From DASUBN01 sp964584665 (GTDB lineage Bacteria > Pseudomonadota > Gammaproteobacteria > Natronospirales > REEB76): a stretch of DNA of 64,000 nt. Position 1 is the first letter of the stretch, and the number at the start of each line of letters is the position of its first letter. A program made the translations under genes and the position numbers. Below the pieces are notes generated by a model. The model made no database searches. It was not told the origin of the DNA and saw nothing but the letters and a program-made list of their open reading frames with translations. The DNA is taken from contig CAZPAO010000008.1 in NCBI GenBank assembly GCA_964584665.1, positions 1-64,000 on the forward strand. Direction: 5' to 3'. Shown here piece after piece: positions 51,294 to 59,680 of this stretch.

Positions 51294-51330
51294 GTTCATT
51301 ACCACCAGTGCAGGAAATGGATGTAAATTT

Positions 51331-51359
51331 ATGATACTACTCGCCGATTTTTGATTAAA
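51331..51359 (-). promoter_or_regulatory. Sigma70-like promoter for small lipoprotein
   Basis: On the minus strand TATCAT (5 of 6 to the -10 consensus) is preceded by a 17-bp spacer and TTTAAT (3 of 6 to -35). The implied transcript would start about 25-30 nt before the lipoprotein ATG. Confidence 0.45.
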
Positions 51360-51536
51360 CACGGCGATCGGCGGCAAATTCTAGAGATTTCCCCAGAGAC
51401 GGGAAGGGCTTTTCCGCACTTTTTATTATATATATATGAATCAATGAGTTACACCTTCTCCGATCTGTCCTGGCATGCCACAAGTGCACCTAACTTCCTG
51501 ATTCTCCGCGCTTTCATCTGACACCAAGCTCCACAC

Positions 51537-52178
51537 ATGGACATACCTCTCATTCCCTCTACAGACGGCCCCAGCGGCGGCGCAGCCGCGATCCAAGCCA
51601 TGGCTGCCGGTCTCGCCGCAGAGGACTGGGTGTGCTGTCCGGACTTCCTGGATGCGAGACGCATCGCCGCGCTGCGCCAGGAAGCCGAGGCCCTGCACAA
51701 GGTCGGCCGCTTCCATCCAGCGGGCATAGGACACACCGCGGAACGCCATGCCGGCATCCGCGGCGACGACATCCATTGGGTCGAGACGCAGGCACCCCTG
51801 GCCATGGCGCTGCAACAGCAGGAGTTCACGCTGTTGCGGGAGGCGTTCAACAGCATGTTGTACCTCGGCTTGCAGGACTTCGAGGGGCACTACGCCGCCT
51901 ATCCCACCGGTGCCGGCTATGCCCGGCACCTGGACCGTCTGCGCAGCGATGACCGTCGCGTGGTGTCGCTGGTGCTCTACCTCAACGATGAATGGGATCC
52001 AGAGGACGGCGGCGAACTCTGCCTCTATTCCGAGGAGGGGGAGGCGCAGCCGGCCGCGCGGGTCACCCCGCGAGGCGGCACCCTGGTCTGCTTCCTGAGC
52101 GCACAAGTCCCCCACGAAGTGATGGCGACACGACGCACGCGCTGGAGTTTCTCCGGCTGGTTCCGCCGCCGGGCCTGA
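51537..52178 (+). CDS. 2OG-Fe(II) oxygenase (prolyl-4-hydroxylase-like)
   Basis: A 213-residue double-stranded beta-helix dioxygenase. The iron ligands are H and D in YARHLDRLRSDDRR and the distal histidine in VPHEVMATRRTRWSFSGWF, whose arginine would bind 2-oxoglutarate; VSLVLYLNDEWDPEDGGEL is the typical central strand pair. The hydroxylated substrate is unknown. The 237-bp gap upstream (51300-51536) contains the divergent lipoprotein promoter and an AT-rich TATATATATA tract near 51428 but no gene. Confidence 0.85.
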   Translation: MDIPLIPSTDGPSGGAAAIQAMAAGLAAEDWVCCPDFLDARRIAALRQEAEALHKVGRFHPAGIGHTAERHAGIRGDDIHWVETQAPLAMALQQQEFTLLREAFNSMLYLGLQDFEGHYAAYPTGAGYARHLDRLRSDDRRVVSLVLYLNDEWDPEDGGELCLYSEEGEAQPAARVTPRGGTLVCFLSAQVPHEVMATRRTRWSFSGWFRRRA

Positions 52179-52244
52179 GCGCCACCGGCTTGAGTGCCAT
52201 GGGGGCCTGGGGCACACTGGGCCGACCACGCACCGGAGCGATCC

Positions 52245-53015
52245 ATGTTCGAACTGGCGAGTCTCCCGCAGGAATTGGGTGAGATCGTATTGCAGGGCAT
52301 CCGGCTCGGAAGCCTCGCGTTCCGCCGCCTGTTCACCCTCACCACGGTGCTGGCGTTCCTAGGGCTCATTCCCACGGTGTTCCTGGTATGGGGAGCGAAC
52401 GACACCACCTCGTTCGACATGCCTACCTTGGATGCCATCGCGCACAGGTTCATCAGCCCTTATGGAGGCTTGCTCTCCATCGTCACCGTCATCGGCCTGC
52501 TCCCGCAGGCGATGCTGCTGAAGCGCGTCGCGCTCGCCGCGCGCGGATCGGCCGAAGCAAGGGATGCGGAACTGCGCCAAGCCCTGCGGGTCTGGCCATG
52601 GATGCTGCTTGCCCTGGTCATCTATGGGCTGGTCGTCGCCCTCGGCATGATGATGGTGCTGATCCCGGGCGTGATCCTGGCCTTGAGTCTCATGTTCGTG
52701 GAGTACGGCGTGGTGCTCGACGGCTTGAAGCCCATCGCGGCGCTGAACGCCAGCCACAACCTGGTGTGGGGCCATTGGTGGCGGACATTCGGGCTGCTAC
52801 TCATGGTCACCATCCCGCCGCTCCTCATCATAAGCATCCTCTCCGCCGCGCTCGGCATCAGTTTCGGGAGCATGGATGATCCGGTGGTCCACGGGCGCGA
52901 TCTCTTCAAGCAGGCGGTGCTGGAGATGGTGTTCTTCGCCTTCTGCGGACCGTTCTATTACTCGATCCTGTTCCTCTACTACCACGACCTGAAGCTGCGC
53001 AAGCAGCCGCGCTGA
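52245..53015 (+). CDS. Multipass membrane protein of unknown function
   Basis: A 256-residue protein with about five or six hydrophobic segments and a short cytoplasmic-type basic end (HDLKLRKQPR). ATG 52245 is preceded by GGAG at 7 nt. Segments LFTLTTVLAFLGLIPTVFLVW, IVTVIGLLPQAMLL and LALVIYGLVVALGMMMVLIPGVILA resemble YciC/GDPD-membrane-domain proteins, where VIPG-like turns and a closing F-YYsilflyYhdL motif recur. I do not assign a function. The next gene, 5 bp downstream, has similar topology and a similar C-terminal YAQYRDLKR. Confidence 0.75.
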   Translation: MFELASLPQELGEIVLQGIRLGSLAFRRLFTLTTVLAFLGLIPTVFLVWGANDTTSFDMPTLDAIAHRFISPYGGLLSIVTVIGLLPQAMLLKRVALAARGSAEARDAELRQALRVWPWMLLALVIYGLVVALGMMMVLIPGVILALSLMFVEYGVVLDGLKPIAALNASHNLVWGHWWRTFGLLLMVTIPPLLIISILSAALGISFGSMDDPVVHGRDLFKQAVLEMVFFAFCGPFYYSILFLYYHDLKLRKQPR

Positions 53016-53019
53016 GACG

Positions 53020-53883
53020 ATGGACGTGGAACCGCAACGGTCTAGTGGCATCGGCGCGGTGCTGGGGGAAAGCACGCGGCTGTTCGTCGGGGGCCTGCCT
53101 ACGGTGTTCCCCTGGGTCCTCGCGGCGGAACTGATCCAGGCGCTGCCCGGCGCCGATGCCGGCGGCAACATCTTCACCATGGACCTGGAACTCCTGGGCA
53201 AGCCGGATTATCTGGTGCGGGCGCTGCTCGCAGGCACGGCCCAGGCGGTGCTCTATGGGATCGCCGTGCTGCGCCTCGCGGGGCTCGCGGGCGATCCCGT
53301 GCAGGGCAAGCCCGTCTGGAATGCGGCTCGCGCCGTACCCGCGGTACTCATCGCCTATCTCGCCTACGAGCTGGTGGTGGCTTTCGGCCTCATGCTCACC
53401 TTTGCCGTATTCATACTCGGCCTCTTCATCGCGGGCCCGCTGTTCGGCTTGGTGCTCTGCGTATTGCCGCTCGGTCCGACGGCGGCGGCAAGCACCGCCC
53501 TCGGGCTGTTCGTGTTCCCGGCGGTGCTGGAACGGCGCGGGCCCTTCGCCTCGCTCAAGGAGAGTTCGCGGCTCGCCAAGACCCATTGGGTGAAGGTATC
53601 CATGGTGATCTCGGTGCCTGCGCTGGCCCTGCTGGCAGCCTGGTGCGTGCAGAACGGCCCGCAGGTGATGCGCATGCTCCATTCCTACCTCGATATGCTT
53701 TCGCAGCACACCGAGGATGGTTTGAGCATCGGGGACGTGGAGAAGCTGCAGGATTCCCTGAAGACGCAGCCTGCCGGATCGGATGCCTGGCGGTTGCTGG
53801 GATGCGTCGTGAGCGCCTTTGCCTGGTGGTACACGCTGGCGGTCTGTTACGCCCAGTACCGGGATCTCAAGCGCGCTGGTTGA
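53020..53883 (+). CDS. Multipass membrane protein, partner of the preceding gene
   Basis: A 287-residue protein with about six hydrophobic segments, starting 5 bp after the previous gene. Its plan resembles the neighbour: a charged N-terminus, paired central helices (AVLIAYLAYELVVAFGLML, FAVFILGLFIAGPLFGLVL), a loop with SLKESSRLAKTHWVKV corresponding to AALNASHNLVWGHWWRTF, and a C-terminal YAQYRDLKRAG matching YYHDLKLRKQPR. The pair are probably diverged paralogues acting together in the inner membrane. Function unknown. Confidence 0.75.
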   Translation: MDVEPQRSSGIGAVLGESTRLFVGGLPTVFPWVLAAELIQALPGADAGGNIFTMDLELLGKPDYLVRALLAGTAQAVLYGIAVLRLAGLAGDPVQGKPVWNAARAVPAVLIAYLAYELVVAFGLMLTFAVFILGLFIAGPLFGLVLCVLPLGPTAAASTALGLFVFPAVLERRGPFASLKESSRLAKTHWVKVSMVISVPALALLAAWCVQNGPQVMRMLHSYLDMLSQHTEDGLSIGDVEKLQDSLKTQPAGSDAWRLLGCVVSAFAWWYTLAVCYAQYRDLKRAG

Positions 53884-53886
53884 GCC

Positions 53887-54972
53887 TTACTGTGCTGCCA
53901 TCGCGGCCAGTTCTTCAGCCTGATATTCGTTCATGAGCGGCAGGATCACATCATCCAGGTGCCCCTGCATCACGTCGTCCAGCTTGTAGAGCGTGAGTTC
54001 GATGCGGTGGTCCGTGACCCGTCCCTGGGGGAAGTTATAGGTGCGGATGCGTTCGGAACGGTCGCCGCTGCCGACCTGCAGCTTGCGGGACTGAGCCTGG
54101 GCCGCCTGCTGTTTCTCCCGTTCGGCAGAGAGCAGGCGCGCCTTCAGCAGGGACATGGCCCGGGCCCGGTTCTTGTGCTGGGAGCGCTCGTCCTGGCACT
54201 CCACCACGATGCCTGAGGGCAGGTGGGTGATGCGGATGGCGGAATCGGTCTTGTTCACATGCTGGCCGCCGGCGCCGGAGGCGCGGAAGGTATCCACCTT
54301 GAGTTCCGCCGGGTTGATCTGCACGTCGTCCACTTCCTCCACTTCCGGCAGGATCGCGACGGTGACCGCCGAGGTATGGATGCGGCCCTGGGATTCGGTG
54401 GCCGGCACCCGTTGCACCCGGTGCGTGCCGGATTCGAACTTGAAGCGCGAATAGGCACCCTGGCCCACCACGCGGGTGATGACCTCCTTGTAGCCGCCAT
54501 GCTCGCCGGGGCTCTCGCTCAGTATCTCCACCTTCCAGCCCTGTTCCTCGGCGTAACGGCTGTACATACGCAGCAGGTCGCCGGCGAAGATGGCAGCCTC
54601 GTCCCCACCGGTACCGGCACGGATCTCGAGGTAGATGTTGCTGTCGTCGTGGGGATCTTTCGGCAGCAGCAATTTCAGCAGGTCCGGCTCGAGGGCATCG
54701 AGACGCGCCTGGGCGGCGCGCCGCTCGTCGTCCGCCAGCGCGCGTATGCCTGAATCCGGGTCCTTGCCCATCTCGTCCGCCGCAGCCAGATCCGCCTCGG
54801 CCTTGCCGAAGGCGCGGAACCTCTGCGCGAGCGGCTCGAGTCGCGCGTATTCCTGGGACAGTTCGCGGAAACGATTGGAATCGTTGGCGGCATTGGGCTG
54901 CGAGAGCAGGGCCGCCACTTCCTCGTGGCGGGCGGCGAGACGCTCCAGCTTGCGGCGGATGGAATCTTTCAC
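53887..54972 (-). CDS. prfA: Peptide chain release factor 1
   Basis: A 361-residue class I release factor recognising UAA and UAG. The GGQ peptidyl-hydrolysis motif is in RASGAGGQHVNKTDSAIRI, and codon-recognition region IHTSAVTVAILPEVEEVD and ERIRTYNFPQGRVTDHRI are conserved. GTG 54972 is the start. It lies 26 bp after hemA, the classical hemA-prfA order, but prmC is elsewhere. Confidence 0.97.
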   Translation of the reverse strand: MKDSIRRKLERLAARHEEVAALLSQPNAANDSNRFRELSQEYARLEPLAQRFRAFGKAEADLAAADEMGKDPDSGIRALADDERRAAQARLDALEPDLLKLLLPKDPHDDSNIYLEIRAGTGGDEAAIFAGDLLRMYSRYAEEQGWKVEILSESPGEHGGYKEVITRVVGQGAYSRFKFESGTHRVQRVPATESQGRIHTSAVTVAILPEVEEVDDVQINPAELKVDTFRASGAGGQHVNKTDSAIRITHLPSGIVVECQDERSQHKNRARAMSLLKARLLSAEREKQQAAQAQSRKLQVGSGDRSERIRTYNFPQGRVTDHRIELTLYKLDDVMQGHLDDVILPLMNEYQAEELAAMAAQ

Positions 54973-54998
54973 GGCGGAATTATATAGGTATGACGGGT

Positions 54999-56276
54999 TC
55001 AGCCGTCGTCGTCTTTCTTGTCCAGGCCGAAGAGGGCATGGATCTCGCGGATCAGCTGCTCGCGGCCTTCGTAGGCGGCCTGGCGGAGATGGGCGGTGGG
55101 TGCGTGCATGAGCCGGTTGCTCAAGGTGTCCGCCAGGAAGCGCAGCACCTGTTCCGGCGGCTCGCCGTGGGCGAGGCGCTGGCGCGCCTGTTCCAGGGTC
55201 TGGTCTCGGAGTCCCGCAGCATGCTCGCGTAAGGCGCGGATGGCCGGCACTGCATCGAGGCCGCGCAACTGCTCGTTGAAGCGCGCCACCTGGGACTCGA
55301 TGATGGTCTCCGCCTCCCGGGCCGCCACACGCCGCGATTGGAGGTTCTCCTCCACCACCTTGTGCAGATCGTCGATGGTGAAGAGGTACACGTCTTCCAT
55401 GCCCGCCACGTCTGCGGCCACGTCCCGCGGCACGGCGATGTCCACGATCAAGAGCGGACGGTGCTTGCGGCCACGGAACGCAGCCATCACGTCGCTGCGG
55501 TGCAGGATGGGTTCCGGACTGCCGGTGGAGCTGATGACGATGTCAGCCTCCCCGAGGTGCGCCGGGATCTCATCGAGTCCGATGGCGTAGGCGCTGAACT
55601 GCTCCGCCAGCTCGCGGGCGCGGCTCACGGTGCGGTTGGCTATGATCATGCGGCGCACGCCCTGCTCATGCAGGTGGCGGGCGGCGAGTTCGACGGTCTC
55701 GCCGGCGCCGATGAGCAGCACAGTAAGCTTGTCGAAGCCGGAGAACACCTGGCGCGAGAGGCGCACCGCGGCGTAGGCGACGGACACCGGGTTCTCGCCG
55801 ATGTGGGTGTCGGTGCGCACCTGCTTCGCCACCGCGAAAGCGAACTGGAACAGGCGGTGCAGGCGCTGGCCGGCGGTACCGCCCGCGGCCTCGGTACGCG
55901 CCATCTCGTAGGCATCCTTGATCTGGCCGAGTATCTGCGGTTCGCCGAGTATCTGCGAGTCCAGCCCGCAGGCCACCCGGAACAGGTGCTGCATGGCCGC
56001 ATCTCCGGCATGGGTGTAGAAGCGCTCCTGCACGCCGGGATCGTCCGCGCTGCGCTCGCGCGCCAGCCAGCCGGCGAGGGCGGCGCCGCTGCCTTCGTCC
56101 AGTTCCGCGTAGATCTCGGTGCGGTTGCAGGTGGAGAGGATGATTGCCTCGCGCACGCCCGGCAGCGCCGTCACGGCGCGCAGGCTCGCCGGCACCTGGT
56201 CCGGCGTGAAGCTCATGCGCTCGCGGACGGCGACCGGGGCGGTGTGGTGGCTGATTCCGAGGGTGAAGAACGGCAT
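54999..56276 (-). CDS. hemA: Glutamyl-tRNA reductase
   Basis: A 425-residue enzyme reducing Glu-tRNA to glutamate semialdehyde, first committed step of C5-pathway tetrapyrrole synthesis. N-terminus FFTLGISHHTAPVAVRERM and catalytic cysteine motif ILSTCNRTEIYAE are typical, with NADPH domain LLIGAGETVELAARHL. I start at ATG 56276 rather than the TTG three codons upstream. It is divergent from the TPR gene by 104 bp, where promoters for both must lie. Confidence 0.97.
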   Translation of the reverse strand: MPFFTLGISHHTAPVAVRERMSFTPDQVPASLRAVTALPGVREAIILSTCNRTEIYAELDEGSGAALAGWLARERSADDPGVQERFYTHAGDAAMQHLFRVACGLDSQILGEPQILGQIKDAYEMARTEAAGGTAGQRLHRLFQFAFAVAKQVRTDTHIGENPVSVAYAAVRLSRQVFSGFDKLTVLLIGAGETVELAARHLHEQGVRRMIIANRTVSRARELAEQFSAYAIGLDEIPAHLGEADIVISSTGSPEPILHRSDVMAAFRGRKHRPLLIVDIAVPRDVAADVAGMEDVYLFTIDDLHKVVEENLQSRRVAAREAETIIESQVARFNEQLRGLDAVPAIRALREHAAGLRDQTLEQARQRLAHGEPPEQVLRFLADTLSNRLMHAPTAHLRQAAYEGREQLIREIHALFGLDKKDDDG

Positions 56277-56380
56277 GGGAGCCAAGGCCGTGGATTAGGA
56301 GGGGATTTTCCGGTAAATACCCCGGCGTGACAAGCCGCGCGGCGCGGCGCGGCCGAATCGGCTATAGTCGAAGCCTCGAA

Positions 56381-58084
56381 ATGCACCGCTTTCCGTCCAT
56401 GACGCTGCGCAACTTTCCTCAACTTTGCTGTCTCCTGCTGCTGGCCGGATGCGCCGCTGTCGCCCCCCGGCATGCCGAGCCTCCCGCCGCCTCGGCACGA
56501 CCTTTCGTCGACGCGGACCAGGAGATCACCTATCACGTGTTCATGGGCGAACTCGCCCAGGGCCGCGCCGATGCCGGCGAGGCGGTGACGCAATACATGG
56601 CTGCCGCCCGGCTCTCGCCGGACCCCACCCTGGCTGCCCACGCCGCCCTGCTGGCTTACGGCACCGGCGACCAGAAGGCTGCGATCGAGGCCGCACGGCG
56701 CTGGCAGGCGCTCGCGCCCGGCAGCACCGACGCGGCCCATCTCGTGGCGGTGCTGGAAGCGCGTGACGGCGATGCCGCAGGCGCTGCCCGGGACTTCGGG
56801 GTGTTGGTGGAGTCCGGTGCCGATGCGAGCTACATGGCGGCAGCGCGGCTCCTGGAGCAGGAGACGGATGCGGACCACGGCCTGCCTGTGCTGCAGGACA
56901 TCGTGGTGCAGGCGCCGAAGTCGGCGGATGCGCATTTCGCGCTCGCCCATGCGGCCATGGAGTACAAGCGCTATGACCTGGCGGAACAGGAGGCCCGCAT
57001 CACCCTGATCTTGGACAGCCACGGCCAGGAACCGCTGATATTGCTCGCGCGTGCACTGGTGGCGGAAGGCCGCGGCGAGGAAGCGCTGCCGATGCTGAAG
57101 GCGCGCATGCAGTCCTCTCCCGACGATGTATCCCTCGCGCTCGCCTATGCCGCGCTGTTGTCGGAGGCGAAACACGATGCGGAAGCGCAGGCCGAGTTCG
57201 AGGCTATCCTCAAGAGCCATCCCAACAACGCCGAGGCGCTCTACACCCTCGGCCTGATGATGCTCCAGGAGAAGGATCTGCCGGCAGCGCGCGAAGACTT
57301 CGCGCGCCTGCTCAAGATCGGCAAGCGGGTGGATGACGCCAGTTATTTCCTCGGCAACATCGCCGAGACCGAGAAGCGCTACCCGGAAGCACTGGACTGG
57401 TATCACCGTGTGCAGGACGGCGACCGCTGGCTGGCGGCCCAGGCGGGCATCGGCCGTTGCCTGATCGCGAGCGGTTCCCCGACTGCCGCTACGGAGTTCT
57501 TCGATGGCCTGGTGGCCGATGATCCCGAGGCTGCCGTGGACTTGAGGCTCGCAGAGGGCCAGGTGTTCAGCGATGCGGGTCAGGGGAAACGGGCGTTGGC
57601 GGTCTATGATGCGGCCCTGGCAGCGGCGCCGGATGACCAGGATCTCTTGTATGCGCGGGCCCTGACCCTGGAACAGGATGGGGATCCAGATGCAGCGGAA
57701 CACGACCTCGCCGACATACTCAAGCACGCGCCCGATGATGCTGAGGCCTTGAATGCCTTGGGTTACACGCTCACCGTGCACACCACCCGTTATCGGGAAG
57801 CCCAGGGCTACATACAGCGCGCACTGGTGCTGCAGCCGGGCGATCCGGCCTTCCTCGACAGCATGGGTTGGGTGGAGCATCGCCTGGGCGATGAATCCCT
57901 GGCCCTGAGATACCTGAAGCAGGCATACGCCGCCCAGGCAGATCCTGAGATCGCCGCGCATCTCATCGAGGTGCTGCTGGACACCGGCGATACCTCCGGT
58001 GCCCACGCGCTGTGGCTCAAGTCCAGCGCTGCCGATCCCGACAGCCCGGCGCTGCGCGCCCTAGCTCCGCGCTTCACTCCATGA
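56381..58084 (+). CDS. Tetratricopeptide-repeat lipoprotein upstream of lolB
   Basis: A 567-residue protein with lipoprotein signal RNFPQLCCLLLLAGC and at least ten TPR-like helix pairs (for example HPNNAEALYTLGLMMLQEKD and APDDAEALNALGYTLTVH). TPR arrays mediate protein contacts, probably in the periplasm at the outer membrane. ATG 56381 or 56399 could be the start; both preserve the lipobox. It overlaps lolB by ATGA. TPR proteins in this position are known in Xanthomonas relatives, but the specific function is unknown. Confidence 0.88.
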   Translation: MHRFPSMTLRNFPQLCCLLLLAGCAAVAPRHAEPPAASARPFVDADQEITYHVFMGELAQGRADAGEAVTQYMAAARLSPDPTLAAHAALLAYGTGDQKAAIEAARRWQALAPGSTDAAHLVAVLEARDGDAAGAARDFGVLVESGADASYMAAARLLEQETDADHGLPVLQDIVVQAPKSADAHFALAHAAMEYKRYDLAEQEARITLILDSHGQEPLILLARALVAEGRGEEALPMLKARMQSSPDDVSLALAYAALLSEAKHDAEAQAEFEAILKSHPNNAEALYTLGLMMLQEKDLPAAREDFARLLKIGKRVDDASYFLGNIAETEKRYPEALDWYHRVQDGDRWLAAQAGIGRCLIASGSPTAATEFFDGLVADDPEAAVDLRLAEGQVFSDAGQGKRALAVYDAALAAAPDDQDLLYARALTLEQDGDPDAAEHDLADILKHAPDDAEALNALGYTLTVHTTRYREAQGYIQRALVLQPGDPAFLDSMGWVEHRLGDESLALRYLKQAYAAQADPEIAAHLIEVLLDTGDTSGAHALWLKSSAADPDSPALRALAPRFTP

Positions 58085-58698
58085 GACATCTCTTCCGCGC
58101 CGCCGGTATCATCGCGGCGCTCCTGCTCGCTGCCTGCAGCAGCCTGCAGGGGCGTGCGCCCCTCGGTGCGGCAGACGAGACCGCCTGGCGGCAACGCACG
58201 GCACAGATGACTGCCCTCACGGACTGGACCTTGAGCGGTCGCGTCGGCTTCATCAACGGCAAGGACAGCGGCAGCGGTTCCATCGATTGGAACCAGCAGC
58301 ACGGGATCACCACGCTGGATTTCCACGGGCCCTTGGGCGCGGGTGCTGTGCACATAGAAGGGGACCAGAGCGCACTGCACGTGACCACCTCCCGTGGTGA
58401 CGATTTCATCACCGATGATCCGGAGACGGATCTCGGTGCGAGGCTGCACCAGCCGCTGCCGGTCCTGAGCCTGCGCTATTGGATGCTGGGCATCCCAGAC
58501 CCGGCGGCGGAGTCCAGCAAGACCAGCGATGCCAAGGGCGAGCTCACGGTGCTCGATCAGCGCGGCTGGCACGTGGAATACCAGGAGTATGCGGACGTCT
58601 CGGGCTATAGTTTGCCCACGCGCCTCACCTTGCAGCGAGGAGAGGTGCGCATCAAGGTGGCGGTGAGCGACTGGGCGCTGCCCGCCAAGTCGCCGTGA
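58081..58698 (+). CDS. lolB: Outer-membrane lipoprotein receptor LolB
   Basis: A 205-residue lipoprotein with signal LFRAAGIIAALLLAAC. The mature part begins TALTDWTLSGRVGFINGKD and continues SGSIDWNQQHGITTLDFHGPLG, characteristic of LolB, which accepts lipoproteins from LolA and inserts them in the outer membrane. The lolB-ispE junction is a 4-bp overlap (GTGA). Confidence 0.94.
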   Translation: MRHLFRAAGIIAALLLAACSSLQGRAPLGAADETAWRQRTAQMTALTDWTLSGRVGFINGKDSGSGSIDWNQQHGITTLDFHGPLGAGAVHIEGDQSALHVTTSRGDDFITDDPETDLGARLHQPLPVLSLRYWMLGIPDPAAESSKTSDAKGELTVLDQRGWHVEYQEYADVSGYSLPTRLTLQRGEVRIKVAVSDWALPAKSP

Positions 58699-59567
58699 GC
58701 ACCGCGCGTCCCTGGCCGGCGCCGGCCAAGCTCAACCTCTTCCTGCACATCACAGGCCGTCGCGCCGACGGATATCACCTGCTGCAGACGGTGTTCCAGT
58801 TCCTGGACCACGGTGACAGCCTGGAATTCGAAGTGCGGCAGGACGGACGCATCACGCGGAGCGAAGGCCCCACCGGCGTTCCGGCGGAAGCGGACCTCAC
58901 GCTGCGGGCGGCAGCGCTCCTGAAAGCGCGCAGCGGTTCCCCCCTGGGGGCCGACATAAAGTTGCGCAAAACCCTGCCCCTGGAGGCGGGATTGGGCGGC
59001 GGCAGTTCCGATGCAGCCACCACCCTGGTGGCTCTGGACCGGCTCTGGGGGACCGGCTTCGGGGCAGACCGTCTAAGGAGCCTGGGCCTGGAGTTGGGGG
59101 CGGATGTGCCGGTTTTCATAGGGGGGGAGGCGGCCTGGGCCGAGGGCGTGGGGGAGATCCTGAGCCCCGTGGAGCTACCGGAACCCTGGTATCTAGTGGT
59201 GGATCCGGGCTGCCGGGTCGCCACCCGGGAGATATTCCAGGCCCCTGAATTGACACGAAATTCCGCTCCAATCAAAATAGCGCGCTTTCGCTCCGGGGGT
59301 ACCCGGAACGACTTCGAGCCGGTGGTGCGTTCACGCTATCCCGAGGTGTCTGAAGCGTTGGACTGGCTCGGCGCCCACGCCGAGGCACGCCTGACCGGTT
59401 CCGGCGCCTGCGTGTTCGCGGCCTTCGCGGACGAGGCAGATGCGAGGCGGGTCTACGCGACCTTGCCCCAGGGCTGGCGCGGTTTCGTCGCCCGGGGCTG
59501 CAACCGCTCGCCGCTGCTCGCGCGGCTCGAAGCGGAAAGGAACACTTGGGGCGTAGCCAAGCGGTAA
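58695..59567 (+). CDS. ispE: 4-diphosphocytidyl-2-C-methyl-D-erythritol kinase
   Basis: A 290-residue GHMP kinase of the MEP isoprenoid pathway. AKLNLFLHITGRRADGYHLLQ and the ATP loop PLEAGLGGGSSDAATTLVAL are diagnostic, as is LTGSGACVFAAF. GTG 58695 overlaps lolB. The last six codons and stop lie inside the tRNA-Gln gene, giving a WGVAKR end. An AT-richer stretch at codons around 59250-59280 coincides with a promoter-like sequence. Confidence 0.96.
   Translation: MSTARPWPAPAKLNLFLHITGRRADGYHLLQTVFQFLDHGDSLEFEVRQDGRITRSEGPTGVPAEADLTLRAAALLKARSGSPLGADIKLRKTLPLEAGLGGGSSDAATTLVALDRLWGTGFGADRLRSLGLELGADVPVFIGGEAAWAEGVGEILSPVELPEPWYLVVDPGCRVATREIFQAPELTRNSAPIKIARFRSGGTRNDFEPVVRSRYPEVSEALDWLGAHAEARLTGSGACVFAAFADEADARRVYATLPQGWRGFVARGCNRSPLLARLEAERNTWGVAKR
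59250..59278 (+). promoter_or_regulatory. Sigma70-type promoter inside ispE, probably for tRNA-Gln and prs
   Basis: A perfect TTGACA at 59250 is followed after exactly 17 bp by CAAAAT (4 of 6) at 59273. The next bases AGCGCGCT form a GC-rich discriminator like those of stringently controlled stable RNA promoters. The segment is noticeably AT-richer than the surrounding ispE sequence. The leader to the tRNA would be about 260 nt. Confidence 0.55.
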
Positions 59568-59621
59568 GGCAGCGGGTTTTGATCCCGCCATTCCCAGGTT
59601 CGATCCCTGGCGCCCCAGCCA
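59547..59621 (+). tRNA. tRNA-Gln (anticodon TTG)
   Basis: A 75-nt gene: acceptor arms TGGGGCG and CGCCCCA pair fully, anticodon stem GCGGG/CCCGC encloses TTTTGAT with anticodon TTG, T-arm CCCAGGTTCGATCCCTGG is canonical, and GCCA follows. The first 21 nt encode the end of ispE. The lolB-ispE-tRNA-Gln-prs-rplY order is conserved in relatives. Confidence 0.97.
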
Positions 59622-59680
59622 AGATTTCGAGATCTAGCGCTGAGACTCAGGTTGACCACGACGTTTAGCGAGGGGGCACC

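Noticed and set aside
54974..54990. TATAAT-like sequence on the minus strand between hemA and prfA as a strong promoter
   Set aside because: No acceptable -35 element lies 16-18 bp upstream, and hemA-prfA are normally co-transcribed.
56213..58006. Minus-strand frame of 597 codons opposite the TPR protein
   Set aside because: TPR repeats are clear on the plus strand and overlap lolB properly.
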